This document shows positions 33,219 to 41,275 of a stretch of DNA of 45,543 nucleotides, one piece after another. Made by a program: the position numbers and the translations under genes. The stretch comes from Alphaproteobacteria bacterium (GTDB taxonomy: Bacteria > Pseudomonadota > Alphaproteobacteria > Acetobacterales > Acetobacteraceae), in NCBI GenBank assembly GCA_026400845.1, contig JAPLOH010000037.1:1-45543 (forward strand), written 5' to 3'. Each line of letters opens with the position of its first letter. Position 1 is the stretch's first letter. Under the pieces are notes generated by a model that was given only the letters and a program-made list of their open reading frames with translations, was not told where the DNA came from and did not search any database.

Positions 33219-34250
33219 CTATGCGGGAAGCGACACCCAGCCGCCGGACTTGGCGCTGGCGGTGATCGCTTCGAGGGCCATGGCGATATCGACGGATTCG
33301 GCCTCCGTGGCCCCGTTCCAGCCGCTGCCGGTCCGCACCAGCGTGGCGAAGCTCTCGGCCTCCAGGCGGAACCCGTCGGCGCCGTCGATCTCTTCGGCCA
33401 CCAGCGGGTTGGTGTTGGGCACGCCGCGCTTCACGCGCAGCATCAGCTTGCCCTCGGCGGGGGCGTGGTTGGCGTAGCTGGTCTCGATCACCCCGTCATC
33501 GCCCACGATGGTGGCGTGGCGGTGGGCGGAGGAGGACATGCTGGTGGAAATCTGCGCCAGCGCGCCCGAGGGGAATTCCAGCGTGGCGGCCACCGTGAGA
33601 TCCACGCCCGTCGTGGTGTTCCGCGCCGTCGCGTGCACCCGGGTCGGCCGTTCGCCGGTCACCAGGCGCACGAAGCTCATCGCATAGGTGCCGGCATCGA
33701 GCAGCGCTCCGCCGCCACGCGCGGGCACCAGGCGGATATTGGCCGGATCACCCTTCGGCGTGCCGTCGGCATGCACCAGGCCGAAGCCGAAGGCGGCGAA
33801 CACGGTTTGCACGCGGCCGATGGCGCCGCCACCCACCAGTTCGCGCACCTTCAGCGTCTGCGGCTGGGACATGTAGGGGTAGGCCTCGCGCAGATACACG
33901 TTGTTCGCCTTCGCGGCGGCGAACATCGCCTCCGCCTCGGCGCCGCCCATGCAGAGCGGCTTCTCGCTGAGGATATGCTTGCCGGCCTGCGCCGCCTTGA
34001 TCGCCCACTCCGCATGCATGTCATTGGGCAGCGGAATGTAGACCGCCTCGATCTCGGGGTCCGCCAGCAACGCCTCGTAGGAGCCCAGCGCGCGGGGAAT
34101 GCCAAGCTCGGCGGCGAAGGCCTGCGCCTTGTCGATCCCCCGGCTGGCCACCGCGGCGACGGTCGCGAGGCTGGAACCGGCGACGCCGCGGGTGAATTGC
34201 CGCGCAATATTGGCGGCGCCGAGGATGCCGTAGCGAAGCGGCTGGGTCAT
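33219..34250 (-). CDS. Gfo/Idh/MocA family oxidoreductase
   Basis: The 343-residue product has the N-terminal NAD(P) fold (YGILGAANIARQF), the family motif E96-K-P98 in HILSEKPLCMGG with the catalytic lysine K97, and a C-terminal alpha/beta domain (GGGALLDAGTYAMSFVRLVTGERPTRVHA). Members oxidise or reduce sugars, inositols and bile pigments, and the specific substrate cannot be called. The ATG at 34250 overlaps the stop of an upstream orphan ORF by four bases, which suggests co-translation. The longer frame upstream is Arg-rich and unlike the family. Confidence 0.9.
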   Translation of the reverse strand: MTQPLRYGILGAANIARQFTRGVAGSSLATVAAVASRGIDKAQAFAAELGIPRALGSYEALLADPEIEAVYIPLPNDMHAEWAIKAAQAGKHILSEKPLCMGGAEAEAMFAAAKANNVYLREAYPYMSQPQTLKVRELVGGGAIGRVQTVFAAFGFGLVHADGTPKGDPANIRLVPARGGGALLDAGTYAMSFVRLVTGERPTRVHATARNTTTGVDLTVAATLEFPSGALAQISTSMSSSAHRHATIVGDDGVIETSYANHAPAEGKLMLRVKRGVPNTNPLVAEEIDGADGFRLEAESFATLVRTGSGWNGATEAESVDIAMALEAITASAKSGGWVSLPA

Positions 34251-34837
34251 GTTCGTCTCCTGTGGTTGCCCGGAGAATGCGGCAGTTGCGCGCCCTCGAC
34301 CAGGGGCGCGCGCGGAAGCCCGCCGCGGACGAGCCTCCGTGGCGTGGGCTTTGCCGATGCAGGCACGGCGAACGGCCAAGGCGGCGGATGCGGCGGCGGC
34401 CGGCGATACGCGCTGCGCAGTTCGGCCCAGCCAAGCGCGCGCGGGAACGGAACCTGCGGCGATGGGATGCGCGACGTTGCCACCCCCAGAGTTTCGGCCG
34501 GATCAATCCTCCGGGCCGGCCGGTCGCGCCGGTTGTCCTGGGCGCGATCGTGCGGCGCGGCCGCACCGTCCCGCCTCCCCTTACGCGGCGAAGACCCGAC
34601 CGGCGGTAGCACGCCGCACTCCAGCCGGGCAATCAGCCGCGCCATGGCGTCCCGCCACGCGTTCAACTGCCGCCACAGCGGGCCGGCGCAGGTGATGAAC
34701 ACCCAACGCCGCAAGGAGAAGCGCGGCGCGGCGGCGAACAACACCGCATCCAGACAGCCAAGCACCGCCACGAGCACGCAGCGGAGCGCATCCGCGGCGG
34801 GCTGGGCAGGCTCGGGAAGGGTGGCGTTGTTGTTCAT
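34247..34837 (-). CDS. Orphan protein coupled to the oxidoreductase gene
   Basis: This 196-codon frame has high GC at third positions and overlaps the Gfo/Idh/MocA start by ATGA, both of which favour a real gene. I do not recognise the protein. Residues about 15-55 are hydrophobic (ALRCVLVAVLGCLDAVLFAA, RRWVFITCAGPLW) and may form a membrane-associated hairpin. The remainder is Pro/Arg-rich and probably disordered. TATAGA lies 12 bases upstream of the ATG, a possible -10 for a leaderless or short-leader message. A frameshifted remnant of a longer gene cannot be excluded. Confidence 0.5.
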   Translation of the reverse strand: MNNNATLPEPAQPAADALRCVLVAVLGCLDAVLFAAAPRFSLRRWVFITCAGPLWRQLNAWRDAMARLIARLECGVLPPVGSSPRKGRRDGAAAPHDRAQDNRRDRPARRIDPAETLGVATSRIPSPQVPFPRALGWAELRSAYRRPPPHPPPWPFAVPASAKPTPRRLVRGGLPRAPLVEGAQLPHSPGNHRRRT

Positions 34838-34898
34838 GATTTGTTTCTATAGAACTCCAGCCGCCAGCGCAAGGGCAAATTTTCCGAAATAGAAGAAA

Positions 34899-35282
34899 TT
34901 AAGGCGGTGCGATCAGCGACAGCCGATTGCCCGGCGCCGGCTCCGGCGTGCGAATGCCCACACTGAAACTCGCCGTGCCGCCACCCACCGGCGTTGTATA
35001 AGTCATCGCCACCCCCGGCGCCGGCACACTGCGTCCGGTGAGCGCCGCCGCCCCAGCGGGGACGCCCGGAATCGAGGAGGGCGCCACCAGGCGATTCCGC
35101 GGCGGAGCCATCCCGTCATAAGGTCCGATCGCATCGAACCGCAGCGTCGGCGCCGCCACCGCGCCTGGTGCCACCGCGACGCAGCAGGTGCTCTGCACCG
35201 CCTGGGCATGCGCGGTTCCAGTCGCCGCGACCAGGGCGACGATCGCGGCAGCGTACGCGAGAGGGTGGAACCGGCGAACCAT
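34899..35282 (-). CDS. Small secreted orphan protein
   Basis: The 127-residue product begins with a clear signal peptide (LAYAAAIVALVAATGTAHAQA, cleavage near residue 27) and then shows a CC pair, a Pro/Gly/Ala-rich middle and TTPVGGGTASFSVGIRT near the end. No domain is recognised. It is probably periplasmic or exported. It stands alone, between the orphan membrane-like ORF and the XRE-type regulator. Confidence 0.7.
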   Translation of the reverse strand: MVRRFHPLAYAAAIVALVAATGTAHAQAVQSTCCVAVAPGAVAAPTLRFDAIGPYDGMAPPRNRLVAPSSIPGVPAGAAALTGRSVPAPGVAMTYTTPVGGGTASFSVGIRTPEPAPGNRLSLIAPP

Positions 35283-35385
35283 GGGCTAAATATAGGGCAA
35301 ACGAACGCCACATGCACGTGCTCCACCGCATCAAGCACAGGGAGAGCCGCCACCAAAAGCAAGCTGTTGTTTTAACTATTGAGCA

Positions 35386-35415
35386 TTGACCTCCGACCAA
35401 TTTGACGCTTATATC
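35386..35415 (+). promoter_or_regulatory. Candidate promoter of the XRE-type regulator gene
   Basis: TTGACC (35386-35391) and TATATC (35410-35415) are separated by 18 bases in an AT-richer stretch, 30 bases before the start codon at 35445. A GAGGAG ribosome site follows. This is the strongest sigma-70-like match I noticed in the window. Confidence 0.5.
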
Positions 35416-35444
35416 AAGGCTCCCATTCCTATGAGGAGCGAAAT

Positions 35445-35744
35445 ATGCCCCCTATCCGGACCGACGCGACCAGCCAGACCCAGTCCGTCCGGCAGACTCT
35501 GGAACCGCTTCTGCGCGAAATGCGGGCAGCCCGCGCCCCCGTGGCCCCCGAGTGGGTCGGCCCGCGCGAACTGCGCGCGATCAGGCGCCACATGCGCTGG
35601 ACCCAGACCGACATGGCAACCCGCTTGAACGAGGCCATCGGCGGGAAATACCGCCAAACCGACATCAGCCAATACGAACGCGGTGCTCGACCCAACCCAC
35701 CGCTATTGCGCGACCTGACCATATTCTTCCACGCCTACGAGTAG
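35445..35744 (+). CDS. Small XRE-type helix-turn-helix regulator
   Basis: This 99-residue protein has a C-terminal Cro/CI-like helix-turn-helix, about residues 43-95: ELRAIRRHMRWTQTDMATRL, then the recognition-helix region YRQTDISQYERGARPNPPLL. The first 40 residues are a basic, probably helical lead (QTLEPLLREMRAARAP). Such short proteins act as local repressors. The next gene downstream is a VOC protein 72 bases away, which could be a target, but autoregulation is as likely (inference). Confidence 0.8.
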   Translation: MPPIRTDATSQTQSVRQTLEPLLREMRAARAPVAPEWVGPRELRAIRRHMRWTQTDMATRLNEAIGGKYRQTDISQYERGARPNPPLLRDLTIFFHAYE

Positions 35745-35816
35745 GGCGCTGGCGAAACCCGGTCCGCTCCTATCGAGCCCCTCGCGCGGGCCGAATTCGT
35801 GCACAGGATCACTTGA

Positions 35817-36284
35817 ATGCTGAGCTACATTACGGTCGGGGCCAAAGACATCGCGCGCTCCGAAGCGTTCTACGCGTCGGTTCTGGTGCCGGTCGGGCCG
35901 GGCCGTATCGGTGGCCCTGGTGCAGTGTACGTGAAGAAGTCATTCGACGGGCACGAGGCGACTGCTGGGAACGGCTGCATGACCGCATATCAGGCCCAGG
36001 CGCAGAAGGTGGTCCGCACCCGTCACGAAGCGGGCCTCGCCGCCGGCGGTTCGGATGAAGGCCCCCCCGGATTCCGGGACGAGTACAGCGACCGGTTCTA
36101 TGTCGGCTATCTCCGCGACCCGCTTGGCAACAAGCTCGCCATCTTCAGCGCAAACCCGGCCGAGCCCTGTCGACGGCAACTTGGGGACCGAAGAACCGAA
36201 CGGACAAAAGTTTTTTGGTTCTTTTTTCCAAAAAAGAACCCCTTCCTTCTCCTACCTTGCGCCCCATCGTCCGCATCGCTATAA
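35817..36284 (+). CDS. VOC (glyoxalase/bleomycin resistance) family protein with a repeat-derived tail
   Basis: The 155-residue product starts with MLSYITVGAKDIARSEAFY and contains KSFDGHEATAGNGCMTAY and FYVGYLRDPLGNKLAIF, the pattern of small VOC proteins. The middle is shorter than in usual members of this subfamily, where a longer loop with a conserved Tyr/Gly segment lies before the FDG motif. The core ends near residue 123. The last about 30 residues (RTERTKVFWFFFPKKNPF and onward) are encoded by the hairpin repeat at 36205-36250, so the original stop seems to have been replaced. The activity is unknown and may be impaired. Confidence 0.75.
   Translation: MLSYITVGAKDIARSEAFYASVLVPVGPGRIGGPGAVYVKKSFDGHEATAGNGCMTAYQAQAQKVVRTRHEAGLAAGGSDEGPPGFRDEYSDRFYVGYLRDPLGNKLAIFSANPAEPCRRQLGDRRTERTKVFWFFFPKKNPFLLLPCAPSSASL
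36205..36250 (+). repeat. Hairpin repeat, copy 4
   Basis: Arms GGTTCTTTTTT (36217-36227) and AAAAAAGAACC (36230-36240) pair perfectly across a CC loop, with a T-run before and CCTTCCTTCTCC after. It lies inside the 3' end of the VOC gene, where it encodes the tail, and just upstream of the rpmI promoter-like sequence. The loop differs (CC) from the copies at 6322 and 16543 (TC). Confidence 0.8.
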
Positions 36285-36285
36285 G
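36257..36285 (+). promoter_or_regulatory. Candidate promoter of rpmI-rplT
   Basis: TTGCGC (36257-36262) and TATAAG (36280-36285) are exactly 17 bases apart. Transcription from it would give a leader of about 80 bases before rpmI. That leader contains an inverted repeat, CCGGGC/GCCCGG (36305-36310 and 36322-36327), which may take part in autoregulation by L20, as known in other bacteria (inference). Confidence 0.5.
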
Positions 36286-36373
36286 CCCGCCCTCATCTGC
36301 GAGTCCGGGCCTGTAGGGCATGCCCGGCCGCGATGCCTGCGTTGTGCGGGGGCTTTGTTTAGAGGAGTATCAA

Positions 36374-36577
36374 ATGCCCAAGATGAAGACCAAGTCATCG
36401 GTCAAGAAGCGCTTCAAGATCACTGCCACGGGCAAGGTTCTGGCCGGCCCCGGCAACAAGCGCCATGGCCTGATCAATCGCTCCCAGAAGATGAAGCGGC
36501 AGGGCCGCGGCAGCCAGGTGCTGACGGAGGCCGATGGCCTCACCGTCAAGCAGTGGGCGCCGTACGGTCTGGCCTGA
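36374..36577 (+). CDS. rpmI: 50S ribosomal protein L35
   Basis: The 67-residue basic protein [20 protein letters not shown] is a full-length bL35 of the large ribosomal subunit, with the family segment [22 protein letters not shown] lies just upstream of the ATG at 36374. It is followed 12 bases later by rplT. infC, which often precedes rpmI, is not beside it here; the upstream gene is a VOC protein. Confidence 0.97.
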   Translation: MPKMKTKSSVKKRFKITATGKVLAGPGNKRHGLINRSQKMKRQGRGSQVLTEADGLTVKQWAPYGLA

Positions 36578-36589
36578 GGGAGAGCATAA

Positions 36590-36970
36590 ATGGCACGCGT
36601 CAAGCGGGGCGTAACGACACACGCCCGTCACAAAAAGGTCATCGACGCCTCCAAGGGCTTCTTCGGCCGGTCGTCCACCAATTACCGCATCGCGCTGGAG
36701 CGCCTCGAGAAGTCTCTCCAGTACGCCTATCGCGATCGTCGGGTGAAGAAGCGCGAGTTCCGCGGCCTGTGGATCCAGCGCATCAACGCCGCCGTGCGTG
36801 AGCATGGCCTCACCTATTCGAAGTTCATCTTCGGGCTGAAGGCGACCGGGATCGAGATGGATCGCAAGATTCTTGCGGCCATCGCCTATGACGATCCGGC
36901 GTCGTTTAGCGCCATCGTGCAGCAGGTCCAGGCCGTTATGGCCGCGGCTGAGGAAGCCCCCGCTTCCTAG
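36590..36970 (+). CDS. rplT: 50S ribosomal protein L20
   Basis: The 126-residue protein [20 protein letters not shown] is full-length bL20. It has a basic N-terminal helix and the C-terminal globular part ([20 protein letters not shown]) that binds 23S rRNA, plus a short acidic tail (AAAEEAPAS). L20 represses its own operon in several bacteria. A clear terminator follows at 37019. Confidence 0.97.
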   Translation: MARVKRGVTTHARHKKVIDASKGFFGRSSTNYRIALERLEKSLQYAYRDRRVKKREFRGLWIQRINAAVREHGLTYSKFIFGLKATGIEMDRKILAAIAYDDPASFSAIVQQVQAVMAAAEEAPAS

Positions 36971-37018
36971 ATATCAGCCGTCCGGCCTGTCCCCTTCCAG
37001 GGACGCACGATAAAACGT

Positions 37019-37048
37019 AAAGGGCTGCCCGCGAGGGCGGCCCTTTTT
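37019..37048 (+). terminator. Intrinsic terminator after rplT
   Basis: AAAGGGCTGCCC and GGGCGGCCCTTT form a 12-bp stem with one G-U pair around GCGA, and a run of five T ends the structure. This is the cleanest intrinsic terminator in the window. It separates rpmI-rplT from pheS and may allow some read-through. Confidence 0.88.
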
Positions 37049-37077
37049 CGTCCGCACTCCCAGTGATGCAGGATGCC

Positions 37078-38148
37078 ATGACCGACGATCTCTCCGCGTT
37101 GATTTCCGAAACCGAGGCCGCCCTGGCCGCATCCACCGATCTGCGGACGTGGGACGCGGTGCGCGTCGCGGTGATGGGCAAGAACGGCAGCTTGACCAAC
37201 AAGCTCAAGGAGCTCGGCAAGGTCGCGCCGGAAGAGCGGCGCACCCGCGGCGCCGCGCTCAATGTGGTGAAGGACGCGATCACCGCCGCGATCGAAGCGC
37301 GCCGGGCCGCCCTCGATGCGGCGGCGCTCGATGCGCGCCTCGCCGCAGAACGGATGGACGTGACCTTGCCGCCGCGCCCGGTGGTCAATGGCCTGATCCA
37401 CCCGATCAGCCGCACCATGGAAGAGATGGCGGCGATTTTCGGCGCCATGGGCTTCGCCATCGCCGAGGGCCCGGACGTGGAGGATGACTGGCGCAATTTC
37501 GGCGCGCTCAACATCCCCGCTCACCACTCCGCCCGCGAGGATATGGACACCTTCTACGTGCCAGCGCTGGAAGCCGGCGGCCGCCGCCGGGTGATGCGCA
37601 CCCATACCTCGCCCGTGCAGGTGCGCACGATGATTGCGCAGGAGCCGCCGATCCGCGTGATCGTGCCCGGCCGCACCTACCGCGCCGACCATGACGCGAC
37701 GCACAGCCCAATGTTCCACCAGGTCGAGGGCCTCGCGATCGATCGCGGCCTGACGCTCGGCCACCTCAAGGGCTGCCTGATCGACTTCCTGCGCATTTTC
37801 TTTGGCATCTCCAACCTGCCGGTGCGCTTCCGCTCCAGCTATTTCCCCTTCACCGAGCCCTCGATGGAGGTCGATATCGGCTGGAACCGCAAAACCGGCG
37901 AGCTCGGCGGCGGCGGTGACTGGCTGGAGATCCTCGGCTCCGGCATGGTCCACCCCAAGGTGCTCGCCAATTGCGGCATCGACGCGCGGGAGTGGCAGGG
38001 CTTCGCCTTCGGCATGGGGATCGAGCGGGTGACGATGCTGAAGCACGGCATCCCCGATCTGCGGCCGTTCTATGAATCCGACATTCGCTGGCTGCGCCAT
38101 TACGGGTTCAACCCGCTGGCGGCGGCCATGCTGCACGAGGGCGTGTGA
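37078..38148 (+). CDS. pheS: Phenylalanyl-tRNA synthetase alpha subunit
   Basis: The 356-residue subunit charges tRNA-Phe together with PheT. An N-terminal coiled coil (residues 1 to about 100) precedes the class II core: motif 1 HPISRTMEEMAAIFGAMGF, motif 2 region MRTHTSPVQVRTM and RVIVPGRTYRADHDATHSP, and motif 3 GFAFGMGIERVTMLKHGI. The ATG at 37078 has AGGA six bases upstream; GTG at 37063 and ATG at 37066 are alternatives. pheT starts one base after the stop. Confidence 0.97.
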   Translation: MTDDLSALISETEAALAASTDLRTWDAVRVAVMGKNGSLTNKLKELGKVAPEERRTRGAALNVVKDAITAAIEARRAALDAAALDARLAAERMDVTLPPRPVVNGLIHPISRTMEEMAAIFGAMGFAIAEGPDVEDDWRNFGALNIPAHHSAREDMDTFYVPALEAGGRRRVMRTHTSPVQVRTMIAQEPPIRVIVPGRTYRADHDATHSPMFHQVEGLAIDRGLTLGHLKGCLIDFLRIFFGISNLPVRFRSSYFPFTEPSMEVDIGWNRKTGELGGGGDWLEILGSGMVHPKVLANCGIDAREWQGFAFGMGIERVTMLKHGIPDLRPFYESDIRWLRHYGFNPLAAAMLHEGV

Positions 38149-38149
38149 G

Positions 38150-40603
38150 ATGAAGTTCTCCCTCTCCTGGCTCAAGACCCATCTTGAGACCACCGCATCC
38201 CTGTCTGAAATCACCGACGCGCTGACCATGATCGGCCTCGAACTCGAGGGCGTGGAGGATCGCGGCGCGGCGCTTTCCGGCTTCAAGGTCGCGCACGTGA
38301 TCGAGGCGGTGCAGCACCCCAATGCGGACCGGCTGCGCGCCTGCAAGGTGGATGACGGCAGCAAGATCTACTCGGTCGTCTGCGGCGCGCCGAACGCCCG
38401 CACCGGCATGAAGGGCGTCTTCGCCGCCGCCGGTCTGTATATCCCCGGCACCGACATGACGTTGAAGGTCGGCGAAATCCGCGGCGTGAAGTCCGAGGGC
38501 ATGCTGCTCTCCATGCGCGAAATGGGCCTCGGCGATGACCATACCGGCATCGTCGACCTGCCCGCGGATGCGCCGATCGGCACGCCCTACCCGGTCTGGG
38601 CCGGCATGGATGACCCGATTATCGATATCGCTGTCACCCCCAATCGCGGCGATGCGCTCTCCGTGCGCGGCGTGGCGCGCGATCTCGCGGCGGCCGGCAT
38701 CGGCACGCTGAAGCCACTCGCGATGCCCAGCATCGCCGCCCAGGGCGCCAGCGCGGTGCAATGGGCGATCGAGATGCCGGAGACCTGCACCTGGGTGCTC
38801 GGCCGCACCGTGCGCGGGGTGAAGAACGGCCCCAGCCCGCAATGGCTGCAGGACCGGCTGACCTCGATCGGCCTGCGCCCCATCAACGCCCTTGTGGACA
38901 TCACCAATTTCTTCACCATCGACCTCGGCCGCCCGCTGCATGTGTTCGACGCCGACAAGATCGCCGGCGGCAAGCTGACCTTCCGCCCCGGCGCCGGCGA
39001 GACCTTCCGCGCCCTGAACGGCAAGGACTACACGGTGCGCCCCGTCGATTGCGCGATCGCCGATACGGCCGGCGTGCAATCGCTCGCCGGCGTAATTGGC
39101 GGCGAAGCCACGGGCTGCGATGAGGGCACCACCAACGTCTTCATCGAGTGCGCCCTGTTCAACCCGGTCGCCGTCGCGCTCTCCGGCCGCCACCACGGCA
39201 TCGTCTCGGACGCCCGCAGCCGCTTCGAGCGCGGCATCGACCCCGCTTTGCTGCCGGCGGCGACCGACATGGCGGCCGCGATGGTGATGGAACTCTGCGG
39301 CGGCGTCGCCTCCGAGGTGGCAGCCGCCGGCGCCGAACCTGGCTGGCGGCGCACTGCCACGCTGCGCTTCGCCCGCCTGTCGGAGTTCGGCGGGCTCGAC
39401 GTTCCCGCCGATGAGGCGGTGACACGGCTGGAACGCCTCGGCTTCACCGTCGCGGCGCGCGATGCCGCCTCGGTGACGGTGAACGTGCCGTCCTGGCGCA
39501 ATGACGTCGCAGCCGCTTCGGCGCTCGAGCCGGACCCGGCGATGGCGCCCGAAAAGGCCGCCAAGGCCGCCGCCGGGCGCGATGCGATGGAGCCGGAGGC
39601 CGACCTCGTCGAGGAAGTCCTGCGCCTCGGCGGCCTCGACGCCGTGCCGCCCGTCTCGATGCCCGCGCTCGCCCCGGTGCCGCTGCCAACGCTGACGCCG
39701 CGCCAAACTCGCAACGCCCTGGCACGGCGCATCATCGCTGCCGCCGGCTATGCGGAGTCCGTTACCTTCAGCTTCATGCCCGCCAAGGAAGCCGCGCTGT
39801 TCGGCCCGGTCCCCGAGGTGCTGCGCCTGATGAACCCCATCGCCGCCGATCTCGACCAGCTCCGCGCCACCCCCCTCGCCACCCTGGCGATGGCGGCCCA
39901 ACGCAACGCCGCGCGCGGCTACGCCGACGTCAACCTGTTCGAAATCGGCCCCGCCTTCCGCGAAGACGGGCAGACGGTGATGGCCGCCGGCATCCGCGCC
40001 GGCCTCACCCCCCGCGCCTGGAACGCGCCCCAGGCCGGCGGTGACGCGATGGCGGCCAAGGCCGACGTCTGGGCCGTTCTCTCCGCGCTGGGTGTCCCGA
40101 TGGAAGCCCTCACGGTCACGGCCGATGCACCCCCCCACTACCACCCCGGCCGCTCCGGCACGGTCCGTCAGGGCCCCAAGACGGTGCTCGCCACCTTCGG
40201 CGCCCTGCATCCCCGCGTTCTGGCGGCGCTCGACCTCGCCGGCCCCGCGGTCGCTTTCGAGATCGACCTCAACGCCATCCAGGAACCCAAGCGCCGCAAG
40301 AAGAGCCTGCCCGACCTGCCCGCCTTCCAGCCGGTGAAGCGCGACTTCGCCTTCGTGGTCGATGGCGCCGTCACCGCCGACGCCCTGATCCGCGCCGCCC
40401 GCGGCGCCGAGCGCACGCTGATCGCGGGTGTGGCGCTGTTCGACCGCTACGAGGGCGACAAGATGGACGCCGGCAAAAAGTCGCTCGCCATCGAAGTCAC
40501 CTTCCAGCCGCGTGAGCGAACGCTGACGGACGCTGAAATCGAGGCGGCCTGTGCCAAGGTGGTCGCGGCGGTGGCGAAGGCGACGGGAGGTGTGTTAAGG
40601 TAG
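38150..40603 (+). CDS. pheT: Phenylalanyl-tRNA synthetase beta subunit
   Basis: The 817-residue subunit has the N-terminal tRNA-binding OB domain (GFKVAHVIEAVQHPNADRLR, residues about 40-150), the B3/B4 editing domain (GLRPINALVDITNFFTIDLG and RFERGIDP), the B5 and core domains, and a C-terminal anticodon-binding domain (FQPVKRDFAFVVDG, ending near 817). The B5 region contains an extra Ala/Lys-rich stretch (about residues 460-485, AMAPEKAAKAAAGRDAMEPE) that looks like an insertion in a loop. It is coupled to pheS with a one-base gap. Confidence 0.97.
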   Translation: MKFSLSWLKTHLETTASLSEITDALTMIGLELEGVEDRGAALSGFKVAHVIEAVQHPNADRLRACKVDDGSKIYSVVCGAPNARTGMKGVFAAAGLYIPGTDMTLKVGEIRGVKSEGMLLSMREMGLGDDHTGIVDLPADAPIGTPYPVWAGMDDPIIDIAVTPNRGDALSVRGVARDLAAAGIGTLKPLAMPSIAAQGASAVQWAIEMPETCTWVLGRTVRGVKNGPSPQWLQDRLTSIGLRPINALVDITNFFTIDLGRPLHVFDADKIAGGKLTFRPGAGETFRALNGKDYTVRPVDCAIADTAGVQSLAGVIGGEATGCDEGTTNVFIECALFNPVAVALSGRHHGIVSDARSRFERGIDPALLPAATDMAAAMVMELCGGVASEVAAAGAEPGWRRTATLRFARLSEFGGLDVPADEAVTRLERLGFTVAARDAASVTVNVPSWRNDVAAASALEPDPAMAPEKAAKAAAGRDAMEPEADLVEEVLRLGGLDAVPPVSMPALAPVPLPTLTPRQTRNALARRIIAAAGYAESVTFSFMPAKEAALFGPVPEVLRLMNPIAADLDQLRATPLATLAMAAQRNAARGYADVNLFEIGPAFREDGQTVMAAGIRAGLTPRAWNAPQAGGDAMAAKADVWAVLSALGVPMEALTVTADAPPHYHPGRSGTVRQGPKTVLATFGALHPRVLAALDLAGPAVAFEIDLNAIQEPKRRKKSLPDLPAFQPVKRDFAFVVDGAVTADALIRAARGAERTLIAGVALFDRYEGDKMDAGKKSLAIEVTFQPRERTLTDAEIEAACAKVVAAVAKATGGVLR

Positions 40604-40627
40604 CCTTCCTTTCGAGGAGGACTCACC

Positions 40628-40864
40628 ATGGTTGCCGTTCTGCCGGTTCCACAGTCTGAACTGAAAAAGCTTGCCGAAGCCAATCTGGCACTTTCCAGTG
40701 AGGCCAAGGAACTTTTGGCGATGATCGAGCGGGTGCCCGACGCCGACCTGCGCAACAAGATGTGGGCGTCCGTCAGCGTCATGATTGGGGTCGGCGAGAC
40801 GATCGATCGGACAGTGCGGGCGGCCGCCTATACGGCGAACAACGTCAACACGGTCGCCGCATAA
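40628..40864 (+). CDS. Small orphan protein, first of a two-gene pair
   Basis: This 78-residue protein has a strong ribosome site (GAGGAGGA) before the ATG at 40628. The sequence LKKLAEANLALSSEAKELLAMIERV and LRNKMWASVSVMIGVGETIDRTVRAAAYT suggests two amphipathic helices and no membrane segment. I recognise no family. Its stop shares one base with the start of the next gene (TAATG), so the two are translated together. They lie 25 bases after pheT and before lepA. Confidence 0.7.
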   Translation: MVAVLPVPQSELKKLAEANLALSSEAKELLAMIERVPDADLRNKMWASVSVMIGVGETIDRTVRAAAYTANNVNTVAA

Positions 40865-41244
40865 TGTCCGGTATTACCGGAGGTCCCGGCCCCACCGGGT
40901 CTACCGGCGACCCTGCACCAGTGCCGCCGGGGCGTGGTGCCTTGCTGCTCGACCGGCTTTCGTCGTTGTCGTCCAATTTGGCGGAGTCGGTCGGGCTGGT
41001 GGAGCGGCCGCAACCGCAGGTGTCCCAGGCCGACAAGGACCGGTCCTGGATCGCCAAGCAGATCATCACGGTCTTCGTCTCCGTCATCGCCTTCTTCTTC
41101 GCGTTGCTGACCCTGAACGGCATTCTGACAGGTGACTGGGCAACCGTCGTCCTGCACGGAACGGAGATCATCAAGACCGCGGTTCTCCCCATCGTAACCC
41201 TGGTTCTTGGTTTCTATTTCGGCAGCCGCGACGGCAAGGGCTGA
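40864..41244 (+). CDS. Orphan membrane protein with two helices, second of a two-gene pair
   Basis: The 126-residue protein opens with a collagen-like Gly-Pro-rich lead ([16 protein letters not shown]) and a helical, partly charged region to about residue 65. Two membrane helices follow: [20 protein letters not shown] and [16 protein letters not shown]. No domain is recognised; the layout resembles small membrane effectors, holins or assembly factors. The ATG at 40864 overlaps the upstream stop. lepA begins 31 bases later. Confidence 0.7.
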   Translation: MSGITGGPGPTGSTGDPAPVPPGRGALLLDRLSSLSSNLAESVGLVERPQPQVSQADKDRSWIAKQIITVFVSVIAFFFALLTLNGILTGDWATVVLHGTEIIKTAVLPIVTLVLGFYFGSRDGKG

Positions 41245-41275
41245 CAGGACGGCCGGACAAGTCTATCTCCCCCCC

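Noticed and set aside
38108-40210. A 700-codon frame antisense to pheT
   Set aside because: Shadow of a core gene; His/Gly-rich with no motif.
40628-41244. Prophage remnant (holin-like pair)
   Set aside because: Two membrane helices suggested a holin, but no endolysin, structural or integrase gene is near and the pair sits between pheT and lepA. It was kept as an orphan pair instead.
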